Shown here: one piece after another, positions 1-10,141 of the stretch
Position numbering within the stretch: the first letter of the stretch is position 1
How the letters are laid out: each line of letters starts with the position of its first letter
DNA from: an uncultured Flavobacteriaceae bacterium
Lineage (GTDB): Bacteria; Bacteroidota; Bacteroidia; Flavobacteriales; Flavobacteriaceae
Reading direction: 5' to 3'
Assembly: GCA_943787365.1 (NCBI GenBank)
Contig: CALSMD010000006.1
Span: 509,984-573,983 of the forward strand
Length of the DNA: 64,000 bases
The notes under the pieces: generated by a model
Told to the model about the DNA's origin: nothing
The model's input: the letters and a program-made list of their open reading frames with translations, nothing else
The model's database searches: none
Made by a program: the position numbers and the translations under genes

Positions 1-174
1 AATTTGAATTTAAATAAAATTTGGATGGAACTTTATGAATATGATCACCAAAAAATCACATTTTTCACTGAAAAATTTAATTTTGAAAATGATGGGGTTT
101 TAAGAGAAAATTGCTTTGAAGGAGGTAAATATTGGAATTCAAATTTAATATCTTTACTGCGTAGAGACTTTTGA
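1..174 (+). CDS. GNAT acetyltransferase C-terminal fragment (PseH-like; 5' end outside window)
   Basis: Frame 1 is open from base 1 to TGA at 172-174: NLNLNKIWMELYEYDHQKITFFTEKFNFENDGVLRENCFEGGKYWNSNLISLLRRDF*. It resembles the C-terminal GNAT motif (LEVYE.N..AI.FYEK.GF..EGVLRE...). Confidence 0.6.
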   Translation, partial: NLNLNKIWMELYEYDHQKITFFTEKFNFENDGVLRENCFEGGKYWNSNLISLLRRDF

Positions 175-384
175 AGTAGATGTTAGGGCTAATTAAATGG
201 TTGTTTTAAATTCACCTTAGTTCTTTCATGCACATAAAACAACTCAATAGAATAACTAAACCCCACGTAATCAAATTCTATCGAAATTAGTTTGAAAAAC
301 CTTTCGTCAGACTCTGTTATTTGACGCACGTCTAGCGGCAGCCTAGTTTAATATTAACTGACGTTAAATTTTTAAACATTTAAA

Positions 385-1608
385 ATGAAAAAACTATTTT
401 CTAATCAAGTTATAAATATTTTTTTAAGAGGTACAACTGTGCTTTTGAAATTTGTACTTTCAGTTTTAGTGATAAAAAAACTGAGCATTGAAGAATTTGG
501 TGTTTTTGGGCTGTTTCAGAGTACTATTATTATTTCAACATTCATTCTTGGGTTTGACTTTTACAATTTTACATCAAGAGAGATCTTAAAAGAAAATGCT
601 AAAACAGTTGGTTATTATTTTACAAACCAACTTGCGTTTCATTTGGTTGTTTATATCCTTATTATCCCATTAACTTATTTTGTTTTTATTTCAGGGATAA
701 TACATTCTAACTATTTGTGGTTATTTGTGTTAATATTAATTTCTGAGCATTTGTCACAAGAACTATATCGCTTACTTATAATATTGAATAAATCAGTAGC
801 TGCCACAACATTACTTTTTCTTAGATCAGGAATATGGGTGCTGTTTTTATATTTTTTTTGGACTCAAAGTATATTAGCGGTTAACATTCATTCAATTTTA
901 TTATTGTGGTTGTTAGGAGCAATATCCTCGGTTTTACTGGGCTTTAAATTTGTCAACCTGAATAGAATTAATAAAATAAACTTTAAATGGATTATTTATG
1001 GGATTAAAGTTTCACTTCCTTTTTTCATAGGCACAATTTTATATAAAATTATTGAATTTTCAGGAAGATATTTTTTAAGCTTTTATCACTCCGAAACAGA
1101 AGTTGGAGTGTACACGTTTTTTACTAGTATATCAAACATTCTATTTGTGTTTGTTCAAACAATAGTTATCATAGAGCTATATCCTAAACTAATAAAAGCA
1201 AAAAATACTAGTCAAGATGAGTTTTTTATAACGCTGAAGATCTTTAAAAAACAAATAATCCAATATTCTATAATAGGGATTGTATTATCTATTATTTGCA
1301 TATATCCGCTCTTATGGTTTTTAGATAAAACAGCTTTATTTGAAAGCGTTTTATCCTATTTATTATTACTTGTTTCTACATTGTTTTTTTGTTTTTCATT
1401 TATATCTCATTATGCTCTGTATGTAAATAAGAAAGACCTCGACATACTAAAAGCTACAATAATTAGTTTTGTATTCAATATTTCCTTAAGTTTTGTATTA
1501 ATACCTAGATTTGCAGTCTTAGGTGCGGCCTTAGCGCAGCTATCAACTTTTGCTATTATGTTTATTGTTAAATCTACCTATTGGAAAAAACAGAAATTAA
1601 AGTTATGA
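385..1608 (+). CDS. Polysaccharide flippase (Wzx/MATE-like, oligosaccharide exporter)
   Basis: 407 aa, many TM segments, N-terminal pattern typical of polysaccharide biosynthesis proteins; polysaccharide gene context. Confidence 0.75.
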   Translation: MKKLFSNQVINIFLRGTTVLLKFVLSVLVIKKLSIEEFGVFGLFQSTIIISTFILGFDFYNFTSREILKENAKTVGYYFTNQLAFHLVVYILIIPLTYFVFISGIIHSNYLWLFVLILISEHLSQELYRLLIILNKSVAATTLLFLRSGIWVLFLYFFWTQSILAVNIHSILLLWLLGAISSVLLGFKFVNLNRINKINFKWIIYGIKVSLPFFIGTILYKIIEFSGRYFLSFYHSETEVGVYTFFTSISNILFVFVQTIVIIELYPKLIKAKNTSQDEFFITLKIFKKQIIQYSIIGIVLSIICIYPLLWFLDKTALFESVLSYLLLLVSTLFFCFSFISHYALYVNKKDLDILKATIISFVFNISLSFVLIPRFAVLGAALAQLSTFAIMFIVKSTYWKKQKLKL

Positions 1609-2615
1609 ATATATTTATATGTCAAACACCTTTTCAGTTGTTTTATGCTAAGGAGATAATTAACCATTTTACTGTTGCAAACTCAGTCGAAAATACGTCT
1701 TTAGTTTTTCACTCCAATTTAAATCTTATCCCGAATGATACTGCCAACAAAATTGAATATTTCAACTTAGGTAATGAACGAGGCGTACTTAATAGATTTA
1801 TTCGATTCAAAAAAGCCAAAAATAAAGTTGATAAAATTATAAGAACTCCAGCACAAAATATTAGTATTTTTATCCCCCATACATCTGGAGTATTAACGAA
1901 TTATATTTTTAATCTTAAAAACACATTTGATAACAAAAAGGTAAGTCTTAATTTGTTTTATGAAGGTATATTGTATTTATATGACTATCAAGAGCATTTC
2001 CAAAGACATCATATCAATAGGTTTTTATTAGGTCTCTTATTGGGCTTCATATACAGGCGTGATAAAATTATTCTTCCAAAGGATTCTGAAAAAGTTAAAC
2101 ATATATACACTCCGATAAAGAAGTTTACAACAGGTGATCGCTCAAAAACAATAGAGCTTCCGTTTGAACAAAAATCCCCTATAGAAATTAATCCAAACCA
2201 ATATTTAATTTTAGGAGGTCCAGTTGTTTTTTTGAGAAAATTTTATGAGGACTGTATTCGTCAAATAGCGAAATCATCAAATCAAGACTTTATAATTTAT
2301 TATAAAGGACACTCATCATTTGAAACGCATTATACTCAGTACAAAACGATGTTTCATGAAATCGCATCTAAACACAAGGTAAACTATGTTTTACTCAGTA
2401 GTAATGAACCAATAGAAAGTTTGATAGAGCAAATCAAACCCTCTGTAATCTATTCATACTATTCCTCTGCTTTATTAAATATTAGTTTAATGTTTCCAAA
2501 TAATTTTAAAATAATATGCTACTTAGATGAACTCAATCCCCATTTTAAAATGTTCAAATCAATTTTTAATCACTTTAACATTAAAACTATTTTTGTTAAT
2601 CAAAGTTTAAAATAA
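1605..2615 (+). CDS. Glycosyltransferase family 52-like (sialyl/nonulosonyl transferase-like)
   Basis: Start MNIFICQTPFQLFYAKEII at internal ATG 1605, overlapping the upstream stop (ATGA). N-terminal motif and 'YYKGHSSFETHY' resemble GT52/capsular sialyltransferases. Confidence 0.5.
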   Translation: MNIFICQTPFQLFYAKEIINHFTVANSVENTSLVFHSNLNLIPNDTANKIEYFNLGNERGVLNRFIRFKKAKNKVDKIIRTPAQNISIFIPHTSGVLTNYIFNLKNTFDNKKVSLNLFYEGILYLYDYQEHFQRHHINRFLLGLLLGFIYRRDKIILPKDSEKVKHIYTPIKKFTTGDRSKTIELPFEQKSPIEINPNQYLILGGPVVFLRKFYEDCIRQIAKSSNQDFIIYYKGHSSFETHYTQYKTMFHEIASKHKVNYVLLSSNEPIESLIEQIKPSVIYSYYSSALLNISLMFPNNFKIICYLDELNPHFKMFKSIFNHFNIKTIFVNQSLK

Positions 2616-3836
2616 ATGGTGTTTCAAATTTTGTTTTCCGGGGTCGTCTTCTATTTCATTAATAAAGTTTTTAGTCTCAAAAACCTTTTCAACCCACTCG
2701 TGTTTATACTAATTTTTCATTTTATTTTTTTCTATGTTGGGTTATTTTATAAAGACATGTACAGTCATGTTAAAATTGAAAGCTTCACGATCTTTTTAAT
2801 AAACTATTCTTTTATTTCAATTCTTACAGGGGGTATACTTTCTCGCTACATAATGCAAAAGTTCAGACCCTATGTCCGATTTCCAATAGTTAACGCATCT
2901 CTTTTAATTAACAATAAAACTACGATAGTCGGGTTTATGTTTTTAATACTAGGATTGTTGTGTACGCTTAATTACATTATCAGCGCAGGAGGAATTATAA
3001 TTTTTATGGAGGATGTTGAAAACACTAGAATTATTACCAGAAAAGGAAAGGGGCTTACTATTCAGTTAGCAATAAATTTCTTTACATATGGTCTATTGAC
3101 AATTTTAATGATTAAAAGCTCAACTCCATTTAAATTATTGTTTTTAATAATTGTTTGTTTTTTTGTTTTGTCTTTCGGAAATAGAGGACCAGCTCTTTTT
3201 TTAATGGTATTCGCATTGTATATTTATCAATCTGTAAACAAGGTTGAGTTTTCTTTAAAAAAAATAGCTATTTATGGCTTTGTTATATTTTGTTTAATGG
3301 TTTTGTTTGGCTCTTTAAGAACGAATTATGATGCAGACCTCCTATCATTGTTTAAAGCTCGATTTGCGTGGAGACCTTTTGTTAATATTCAAAACTTTCA
3401 ATTTGTAATTGATTATTTCCCATCAAAACACGACTACCTATATGGCTATACTTATATTGTTGACCTACTTATGTTGACTCCAGGAAGTCACCCGAATAGC
3501 GGAACGTATTTAAAAGACTTGATGGGCCTTCAGTTTGATGGAGGAAGTATAACACCGTCCTACCTAGGGATGTCATATGTAAACTTTGGAGTCATGGGCT
3601 TAATTTTTTCTCCGCTTCTTCTTGGATTTATTTCTAATACGTTTTATGAAGTTTATGTTGCGAAACGTAACTTAAACAAGCCCTACAATCTAATTTTATT
3701 AATTTTAATTTCATTTAACTTTGCGTCAATTGTGTCTTCAGGAATAATGACGGTGTTAGTTCAAAACATTTCCGTTTTAGCTCTTGTTCATTTTTTATTT
3801 ATTATACTAATAAAATTACTTAAGAAAGTCACCTAA
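2616..3836 (+). CDS. Oligosaccharide repeat-unit polymerase (Wzy-like membrane protein)
   Basis: 406 aa, multiple TM segments, 'FGNRGPALFLMVFAL' and 'GGSITPSYLGMSYVNFG' motifs typical of O-antigen polymerases. Confidence 0.6.
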   Translation: MVFQILFSGVVFYFINKVFSLKNLFNPLVFILIFHFIFFYVGLFYKDMYSHVKIESFTIFLINYSFISILTGGILSRYIMQKFRPYVRFPIVNASLLINNKTTIVGFMFLILGLLCTLNYIISAGGIIIFMEDVENTRIITRKGKGLTIQLAINFFTYGLLTILMIKSSTPFKLLFLIIVCFFVLSFGNRGPALFLMVFALYIYQSVNKVEFSLKKIAIYGFVIFCLMVLFGSLRTNYDADLLSLFKARFAWRPFVNIQNFQFVIDYFPSKHDYLYGYTYIVDLLMLTPGSHPNSGTYLKDLMGLQFDGGSITPSYLGMSYVNFGVMGLIFSPLLLGFISNTFYEVYVAKRNLNKPYNLILLILISFNFASIVSSGIMTVLVQNISVLALVHFLFIILIKLLKKVT

Positions 3837-3839
3837 AAT

Positions 3840-5333
3840 ATGAATAACACATTTTTAAACAGAAAAACAAACACCACCCTAATAATCGTCCTGATTTTTA
3901 TTTACCTAGGTTGTATATGTCTCTCTGCTTTATCAATCGACAGTACTAATTTTTTGTTCAAAAACCAGTTTGATTTTATTGAACTTTCTTCAGCAGTTCT
4001 TTTTATTATTTCAATCATTGTTGGTTTTAAAGATATTAGGTTATTTGTTGTTTTTATGGTTTTCAATATTTTGGCACTTCCCGCCTGCGTAGATAATTTT
4101 TTCCCGAGCATTTTAATCTCAGCTTTAAATGATTCTAAGCAAGTCTATTTTCCAATGATAACCCATATCGATATTTATCTTGTTTTAGGAATTATTAAAT
4201 ATTGGGATAAAAAAGACAGGTTCTTTTTAGACTTTAGGAGATTAGAGACCAGACTCTTTTTTTTGTTATTATTGTTACTAGTGATATCAATTACTGGAAA
4301 CATATTCAAACACAACAATAAATACGACATTAGTTTAATTCTTTCCCATTCCTACCACTTAAGGTATTTATTATTATTAATGCTATTGTTTAGGAATACA
4401 TCTGTTATTAAGCACAAAAAGCCATTGTTTATAGGAGTATTAGTGACTGTGGGGTTTCTAATTCTTGAATCATTTTCGTATAGCTATTTCTTTTACTCTC
4501 CCTCACGTCTCACGAGTGGCACCTTAGGACATAATATGCTTGCAAACATCCTTACTTCAATTTGTTGTTATTTCTTCTTCTTAATTATAAGAAAACATAT
4601 AGCATTGAAATATTTGTTATTGGTTCTATTAATCATCTGTAGTATTGTGTTAACCAAAACAAGAAGTGCTATTTTCCTGCTTGTTACATACCTCCTTTTT
4701 GAGCTAATTAGACACATTATTCTTTTGTGTAAACAGAAAACTAAATTTAAATTTTCTTATTTGTTTTTCATTGTACCGTCATTATTGTTTATTTCTTTTT
4801 TCATCTATACACAAAACGAACGGCTATCGTTCCATAATTTCAAAATTGAGAAAATTAACTTCTCAGAAACAAGTTTAAATAAAATAATTGTTCTGGAACA
4901 AAATGACTTTAACGCTTCGTTGATATTAAGATTAAATCATTTTCAAACCTCACTAAATATGATAAACGATCAGCCATTATTTGGAATTGGGCCCGGGCGA
5001 TGGAACACCTATAAGCAGACATATGGTTCTAAAGAACTTAAACTCATGGACTCACATAATGATCTTTTGGCTACAATGTCACAATATGGAGTGCTTACAG
5101 GTCTTTTTTTGTGTTTTGTTATTTATTTTTTGCCTTTATTTATGGTCGTAAAAATGAAAAAAGAATCAATAATTTTGAACAACAAAATGAAATATTTGTT
5201 TTTGATTAGTTTTGTAATGTCCTTTACTGGACTAACAAATACAGGGCTTTTTAAACATCAAATATTTGGGTTTCTTTCATTAATCTTGATCTTAACAATT
5301 TTTAATGCAAATCAATTAAAGCTTAATAAATGA
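3840..5333 (+). CDS. O-antigen ligase family / polymerase-like membrane protein
   Basis: 497 aa, multi-TM; 'TKTRSAIFLLVTYLLF' and 'PLFGIGPGRWNTYKQTYGSKELKLMDSHNDLLATMSQYGVLTGLFLC' match the Wzy_C/O-antigen ligase signature. Confidence 0.75.
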   Translation: MNNTFLNRKTNTTLIIVLIFIYLGCICLSALSIDSTNFLFKNQFDFIELSSAVLFIISIIVGFKDIRLFVVFMVFNILALPACVDNFFPSILISALNDSKQVYFPMITHIDIYLVLGIIKYWDKKDRFFLDFRRLETRLFFLLLLLLVISITGNIFKHNNKYDISLILSHSYHLRYLLLLMLLFRNTSVIKHKKPLFIGVLVTVGFLILESFSYSYFFYSPSRLTSGTLGHNMLANILTSICCYFFFLIIRKHIALKYLLLVLLIICSIVLTKTRSAIFLLVTYLLFELIRHIILLCKQKTKFKFSYLFFIVPSLLFISFFIYTQNERLSFHNFKIEKINFSETSLNKIIVLEQNDFNASLILRLNHFQTSLNMINDQPLFGIGPGRWNTYKQTYGSKELKLMDSHNDLLATMSQYGVLTGLFLCFVIYFLPLFMVVKMKKESIILNNKMKYLFLISFVMSFTGLTNTGLFKHQIFGFLSLILILTIFNANQLKLNK

Positions 5334-6388
5334 GGATAGCAATTTTAGGAACCAAAGGAGTGCCCAACAACCATGGGGGTTTTGAGCAATTTGCAGAATA
5401 TCTTTCTGAATACCTCGCAAATAGAGGCCATGACGTTTCAGTTTATAGCCCTCACAACCACACTTACCAACACAAAAAATGGAAAGGAGTTAATATTATT
5501 CATCAATACGATCCAGAGATTATATTAGGTTCTGCAGGACAATTTATCTATGATTTAAACTGTATACTTCACATTAGAAAGTCAAATTTTGATATTGTAT
5601 TACAATTAGGATATACCAGTAGTTCAATTTGGGGGAAACTTTTGCCCAGAAAATCAATTATTGTTACAAACATGGATGGTCTAGAATGGAAAAGGTCTAA
5701 ATATAACAAACTAACCCAAGTTTTTTTAAAATTTGCTGAGGCTTTAGCAATAAATACAAGTGACTTTTTAATCTCAGACTCAATCGGAATTCAAAACCAC
5801 TTGAAAGAAAAATATGACAAACGGTCTGAATATATTGCTTATGGTGCAAATGTTTTTTTGAATCCTGAAGAACGTATAATTAAAGAGTATCACATTTCAC
5901 CAAATAATTATAATTTATTAATTGCAAGATTAGAGCCTGAAAACAACATAGAAACAATACTAGACGGAGTTGAGCTAAATAATAATGGAATGCCATTTTT
6001 AGTGATTGGTAAACACAACACTAAATACGGAAAGTATCTATTAGGTAAGTTTAAATCAAACAGTAAAATTATATTTCTTGGAGCTATTTATAATCAAAGT
6101 CATTTAAATAACCTAAGATATTATTCCAACTTATATTTTCACGGCCACTCTGTTGGAGGAACAAACCCATCACTACTAGAAGCCATGGCGTCAAGCGCTT
6201 TAATCGTTGCTAACGATAATATTTTCAATAGAAGCATTCTTAATGATGATGCGTTTTACTTTAACAACTCTATCGAAGTATCTCAACTCCTTAACAAAAT
6301 AAAACTCCAGCACACAAGTCTTGTGAAAAACAATAAAAGCAAAATAGTCAATCAGTACACTTTGAGTGCTATAAACGGGCAAATATGA
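5330..6388 (+). CDS. DUF1972-type glycosyltransferase (rhamnosyltransferase-like); C-terminus apparently frameshifted
   Basis: MRIAILGTKGVPNNHGGFEQFAEYLSEYLANRGHDVSVYSP; LLIARLEPENNIETILDG. Removing one A at about 6381-6383 would continue as ...NGQYEKFLKECLKK* to 6419. Confidence 0.8.
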   Translation: MRIAILGTKGVPNNHGGFEQFAEYLSEYLANRGHDVSVYSPHNHTYQHKKWKGVNIIHQYDPEIILGSAGQFIYDLNCILHIRKSNFDIVLQLGYTSSSIWGKLLPRKSIIVTNMDGLEWKRSKYNKLTQVFLKFAEALAINTSDFLISDSIGIQNHLKEKYDKRSEYIAYGANVFLNPEERIIKEYHISPNNYNLLIARLEPENNIETILDGVELNNNGMPFLVIGKHNTKYGKYLLGKFKSNSKIIFLGAIYNQSHLNNLRYYSNLYFHGHSVGGTNPSLLEAMASSALIVANDNIFNRSILNDDAFYFNNSIEVSQLLNKIKLQHTSLVKNNKSKIVNQYTLSAINGQI

Positions 6389-6403
6389 AAAATTTTTAAA
6401 AGA

Positions 6404-7643
6404 ATGTTTGAAAAAATAAAAAACAGTACATCAATCCGCTACTTTGAGTATTCAGCATACTTACTCACGGCTTCATTTTTTTTAGGTCATGCAGCACTTT
6501 CTGTTTGTTATGTCTTTTTTTTTATTGACATCTTTTAAAAGCGTTATAAAGAACTTTAGTTTAAAAGAATTTTTTATCGAATAAAGCCTTAATTATTTCC
6601 TTGTATATTTTTTATTTTTAATTTAATAATAGTAATAATTTTAGGAGACCAGCCCAAACGATGTTTTAAAAACTGAAAAGATTCTCTGCCTACTTATTTT
6701 TCCTATAATCTTTTTTTCAACAAAAGAACATTTTCAGGGACCCAAATCACTCTTTTTTAATATAAAGAAAACCTTTGTCTTAACAGCTTTTTTTTACGTT
6801 TTCTATTAGTTTTGCTTATGGTCTTTACAGGGTTTTTTTATGCTGAAAAACGCTTTAAATAGTATATATATCACCTATGACCATTTAGCTGACTTATTTG
6901 GTGTGCAACCCTTGTATTTGGCTGTATTTTACCTTATGGCAGTTATATTTAGCATTGATATATCTAAAAGTAAGCCTCGCCAAAGGAATAAATATTTTAT
7001 AATTAGCGGTATTCTGGTTTGTGGAATAGTATTGTTGTCTTCTAGGACAGGTTTACTTCTTTCTCTAATAGTATTAATTGTAATAGGGTCTAAAATTAAA
7101 TCCAAAATAAATAATAAAACAGTTTTTTCTGTTTCTCTATTGTTCTTAATCTTATGTCTAATTCTAACATTTTCTATACCCACATTAAAAAATAGAGTTT
7201 TAAAGTTAAATGAAAATATATCTTCTTATTCGGGACTTTCATTCAGAACTAAAATATGGAAAAATACCATTTTTGTTTTTCAAGAGTCTTCTTTATTTGG
7301 ATACGGGTTATACCTATCTCAAGACAAATTAATGAATCAGTATATAAAAACAAATTTTCGAAGAGGATATATATACAATCTAAACACTCATAATCAGTAT
7401 TTACAGACTCTATTAGACACAGGACTAATTGGGCTGATAATCTTAATTTTTATGTTGGTTTACCCTATTAGAGATATAAAAAACACTCCAATTACAGAAC
7501 TGCTCTTTACAGTCATAATTCTTGTATCGCTCATTCCCGAATCTTTTTTTTTAAGACAATATGGGGTTTTGTCCTATAGTTTTTTTTCCTGTGTTTTTCA
7601 AGTTTCTAGAAAAAAATTGGCGCCCAAAATAAAACTCTCGTAA
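6404..7643 (+). pseudogene. Degraded second O-antigen ligase/polymerase-like gene (multiple frameshifts); intact 3' part is ORF 6840..7643
   Basis: ATG 6404 reads MFEKIKNSTSIRYFEYSAYLLTASFFLGHAALSVCYVFF; protein-like segments then continue in other frames (LLTSFKSVIKNFSLKEFF; NKALIISLYIFYF; NLIIVIILGDQP; SPNDVLKTEKILCLLIFPIIFFSTKEHFQGPKSLFFNIKKTFVLTAFFYVFY) before the 3' ORF with SSRTGLLLSLIVL and SSLFGYGLYLSQD...NTHNQYLQTLLDTGLIGL. Confidence 0.75.
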
Positions 7644-7779
7644 TTAAAACAAATTTGTTGCGATTTTGCTTTCTAATAAATTGATTTTTTTAATTTTTTA
7701 AGCTCCTTTGAACTTAAAGCGCAATCCAAATCAATCTTGGAATAATATTTTCTTACCTTTGTAGATTATTGTACTATTT

Positions 7780-8769
7780 ATGTCCAAAACCATACTTATT
7801 ACCGGTGCCGCAGGATTTTTAGGATCCCATTTATGTGATCGCTTCATCGTTGAAGGGTTTAGAATTTTGGGGATGGATAATTTTATCACAGGTGATAAAG
7901 ACAACATCCAACATTTATTTGACCACCCAAATTTTCATTTCATCGAGCATGATGTAACAGTTCATATAGACATTAAAGAACCCATAGACTATATTTTACA
8001 TTTTGCATCCCCTGCCAGTCCTATTGATTATCTAAAAATACCCATCCAAACTCTCAAGGTAGGCTCCTTAGGTACGCATAATCTGTTGGGACTTGCCAAA
8101 GCCAAAAATGCACGCATACTCATTGCTTCTACATCTGAGGTCTATGGAGACCCCTTGGTGCACCCACAATCCGAAGATTATTTTGGAAATGTGAATTCTA
8201 TTGGCCCAAGAGGGGTTTATGATGAGGCCAAGCGATTCCAAGAAGCCATCACAATGGCGTATCACCGGTTTCATGGACTGGAAACCCGTATTGCACGCAT
8301 ATTTAACACCTATGGACCTCGAATGCGTCTGAACGATGGGCGTGTGATACCCGCCTTTATGGGGCAAGCTCTTAGGGGAGAGAATCTATCTGTGTTTGGG
8401 AAAGGAACTCAAACACGTTCCTTTTGTTATGTAGATGATTTAATCGAAGGAATTTATCGTTTGTTATTTAGTGATTACTCTAATCCAGTCAATCTAGGAA
8501 ACCCTGATGAAATCACAATCATTGAGTTTGCCGATGAAATTTTAAAATTGACCAACTCCAATCAAAAGATAATTTTCAAATCACTTCCGGAAGATGACCC
8601 TTTAAAACGCCAGCCAGACATTACATTAGCAAAAAAATTGTTAAATTGGACACCTCAAATATCTCGAGCTGAGGGAATGAAACTAACGTTCAATTATTTT
8701 CAGAACTTATCGAAGGAAAAATTAACCAAGATTGATCACAAAGATTTTTCGAAACACATAAAACAGTAA
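7780..8769 (+). CDS. uxs: UDP-glucuronate decarboxylase (UDP-xylose synthase), extended SDR
   Basis: [94 protein letters not shown] are diagnostic of UXS/SUD. Confidence 0.9.
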   Translation: MSKTILITGAAGFLGSHLCDRFIVEGFRILGMDNFITGDKDNIQHLFDHPNFHFIEHDVTVHIDIKEPIDYILHFASPASPIDYLKIPIQTLKVGSLGTHNLLGLAKAKNARILIASTSEVYGDPLVHPQSEDYFGNVNSIGPRGVYDEAKRFQEAITMAYHRFHGLETRIARIFNTYGPRMRLNDGRVIPAFMGQALRGENLSVFGKGTQTRSFCYVDDLIEGIYRLLFSDYSNPVNLGNPDEITIIEFADEILKLTNSNQKIIFKSLPEDDPLKRQPDITLAKKLLNWTPQISRAEGMKLTFNYFQNLSKEKLTKIDHKDFSKHIKQ

Positions 8770-10128
8770 GTGAGTTTATTTAAACACGGTCGATATTCAG
8801 GATTTATTAAACCCATTTCGTATGTTACTGATTTGGCGCTTATAAATGCGTTTGGTCTTCTTTATTTTTTCAAAGAAATAAACACCCTCACTTTCATAGC
8901 ATTTATCTCTTTTGGATGGGTTGTAACAACTTTTGTATCAAGGTTTTATGATGTTCATAGGTTTTCTACTGTCATTAGAATTCTAAAGTTATTGTTCAGA
9001 CAAATTCTTCTCTTTAGTTTATTGATATTTGCGTATTCAGGACTTAACCTCAATCTTAACCTCAATCCAAAAGAAATTATTAAGTATATATTAGTGTCGT
9101 TTTTTTGCATTTCGATTTTTAAATACTTAATGTTTTATTTACTAAAAAGGTATCGATCAATTTTTAAAGGGAACATTCGGAAAACCATTATTTTAGGGAA
9201 ATCTCCTCAATCTAAATCATTAGAAAAAGTTTTCTTAGACACGCCCGCATACGGATTTTTAAATAAAAAAATTGTTTGTTTTAAAGACCGATCTCAACTA
9301 AATTTAGAGGCTACTTTTGATTACATCTCAAAAGAAGGAATTGATGAAATTTTTTGTTCTATTTCAGAACTTAATGACGAAGACCTTTCGGCGGTGGTAA
9401 ACTACGCAGATAACAACCTTAAAGTCGTTAAATTTATCCCCGACAGAAGCAAGGTGCTGTCAAAAAAATTACAACATGACTATTACGGAATTATTCCAAT
9501 TCTAACGTTTAGAACCATTCCCTTAGACGACCCTTTCAGCTCAATATTAAAACGCTTGTTTGATATCGTCTTTTCTTTAGGTGTTATTATATTTATTTTG
9601 TCCTGGCTTACCCCACTAATCGCTCTGGTCATTAAAGTCGAATCTAACGGCCCTATCTTTTTCACCCAATTACGAAATGGCTATAACTTTAAATCGTTTA
9701 GATGTTTTAAATTTAGATCCATGGTTAAAAACCCCAATGCCGATTTAGTTCAAGTCTCTCGTGACGACGACCGTGTTACTATGTTCGGGCAACTACTGCG
9801 TAAAACAAGCCTTGATGAGATGCCTCAATTTTTCAATGTACTTTTAGGAGACATGTCAGTAGTAGGGCCACGCCCTCATATGTTGAGTCATACAGAGATG
9901 TATGCCAAAAAAATTGACAAATTTATGGTGCGTCACTTTGTAAAACCCGGAATCACTGGCTTAGCTCAAGTGAGTGGGTACAGAGGTGAGGTTGAGTCTG
10001 ACGAAGATATTATAGGACGTGTCCAGCACGATATTTTTTATATCGAAAACTGGTCCTTTTTCTTAGATTTAAAAATTATTTTTCAAACCTTTTTTAATAC
10101 GATTAGAGGCGAAGAAAAAGCATATTAA
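8770..10128 (+). CDS. Undecaprenyl-phosphate sugar-1-phosphate transferase (exopolysaccharide glycosylphosphotransferase, WcaJ-like)
   Basis: GTG start; C-terminal RLFDIVFSLGVIIF...GPIFFTQLRNGYNFKSFRCFKFRSM...RKTSLDEMPQFFNVLLGDMSVVGPRPHM...VKPGITGLAQVSGYRG. Confidence 0.92.
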   Translation: MSLFKHGRYSGFIKPISYVTDLALINAFGLLYFFKEINTLTFIAFISFGWVVTTFVSRFYDVHRFSTVIRILKLLFRQILLFSLLIFAYSGLNLNLNLNPKEIIKYILVSFFCISIFKYLMFYLLKRYRSIFKGNIRKTIILGKSPQSKSLEKVFLDTPAYGFLNKKIVCFKDRSQLNLEATFDYISKEGIDEIFCSISELNDEDLSAVVNYADNNLKVVKFIPDRSKVLSKKLQHDYYGIIPILTFRTIPLDDPFSSILKRLFDIVFSLGVIIFILSWLTPLIALVIKVESNGPIFFTQLRNGYNFKSFRCFKFRSMVKNPNADLVQVSRDDDRVTMFGQLLRKTSLDEMPQFFNVLLGDMSVVGPRPHMLSHTEMYAKKIDKFMVRHFVKPGITGLAQVSGYRGEVESDEDIIGRVQHDIFYIENWSFFLDLKIIFQTFFNTIRGEEKAY

Positions 10129-10141
10129 TCAAAATAGTTTC

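Noticed and set aside
302-330. Possible hairpin CGTCAGACTCTGTTATTTGACG upstream of the flippase gene
   Set aside because: Stem of only about 5 bp with a long loop; not distinguishable from chance.
7754-7761. TACCTTTG (-7-like box) upstream of uxs
   Set aside because: Fits TAnnTTTG, but no properly spaced -33 element was found; too weak to list as a separate feature.
9043-9066. Tandem 12-bp duplication CTTAACCTCAAT x2 encoding LNLNLNLN in the sugar transferase
   Set aside because: Small in-frame duplication in a loop/TM region; no sign of a functional repeat system.
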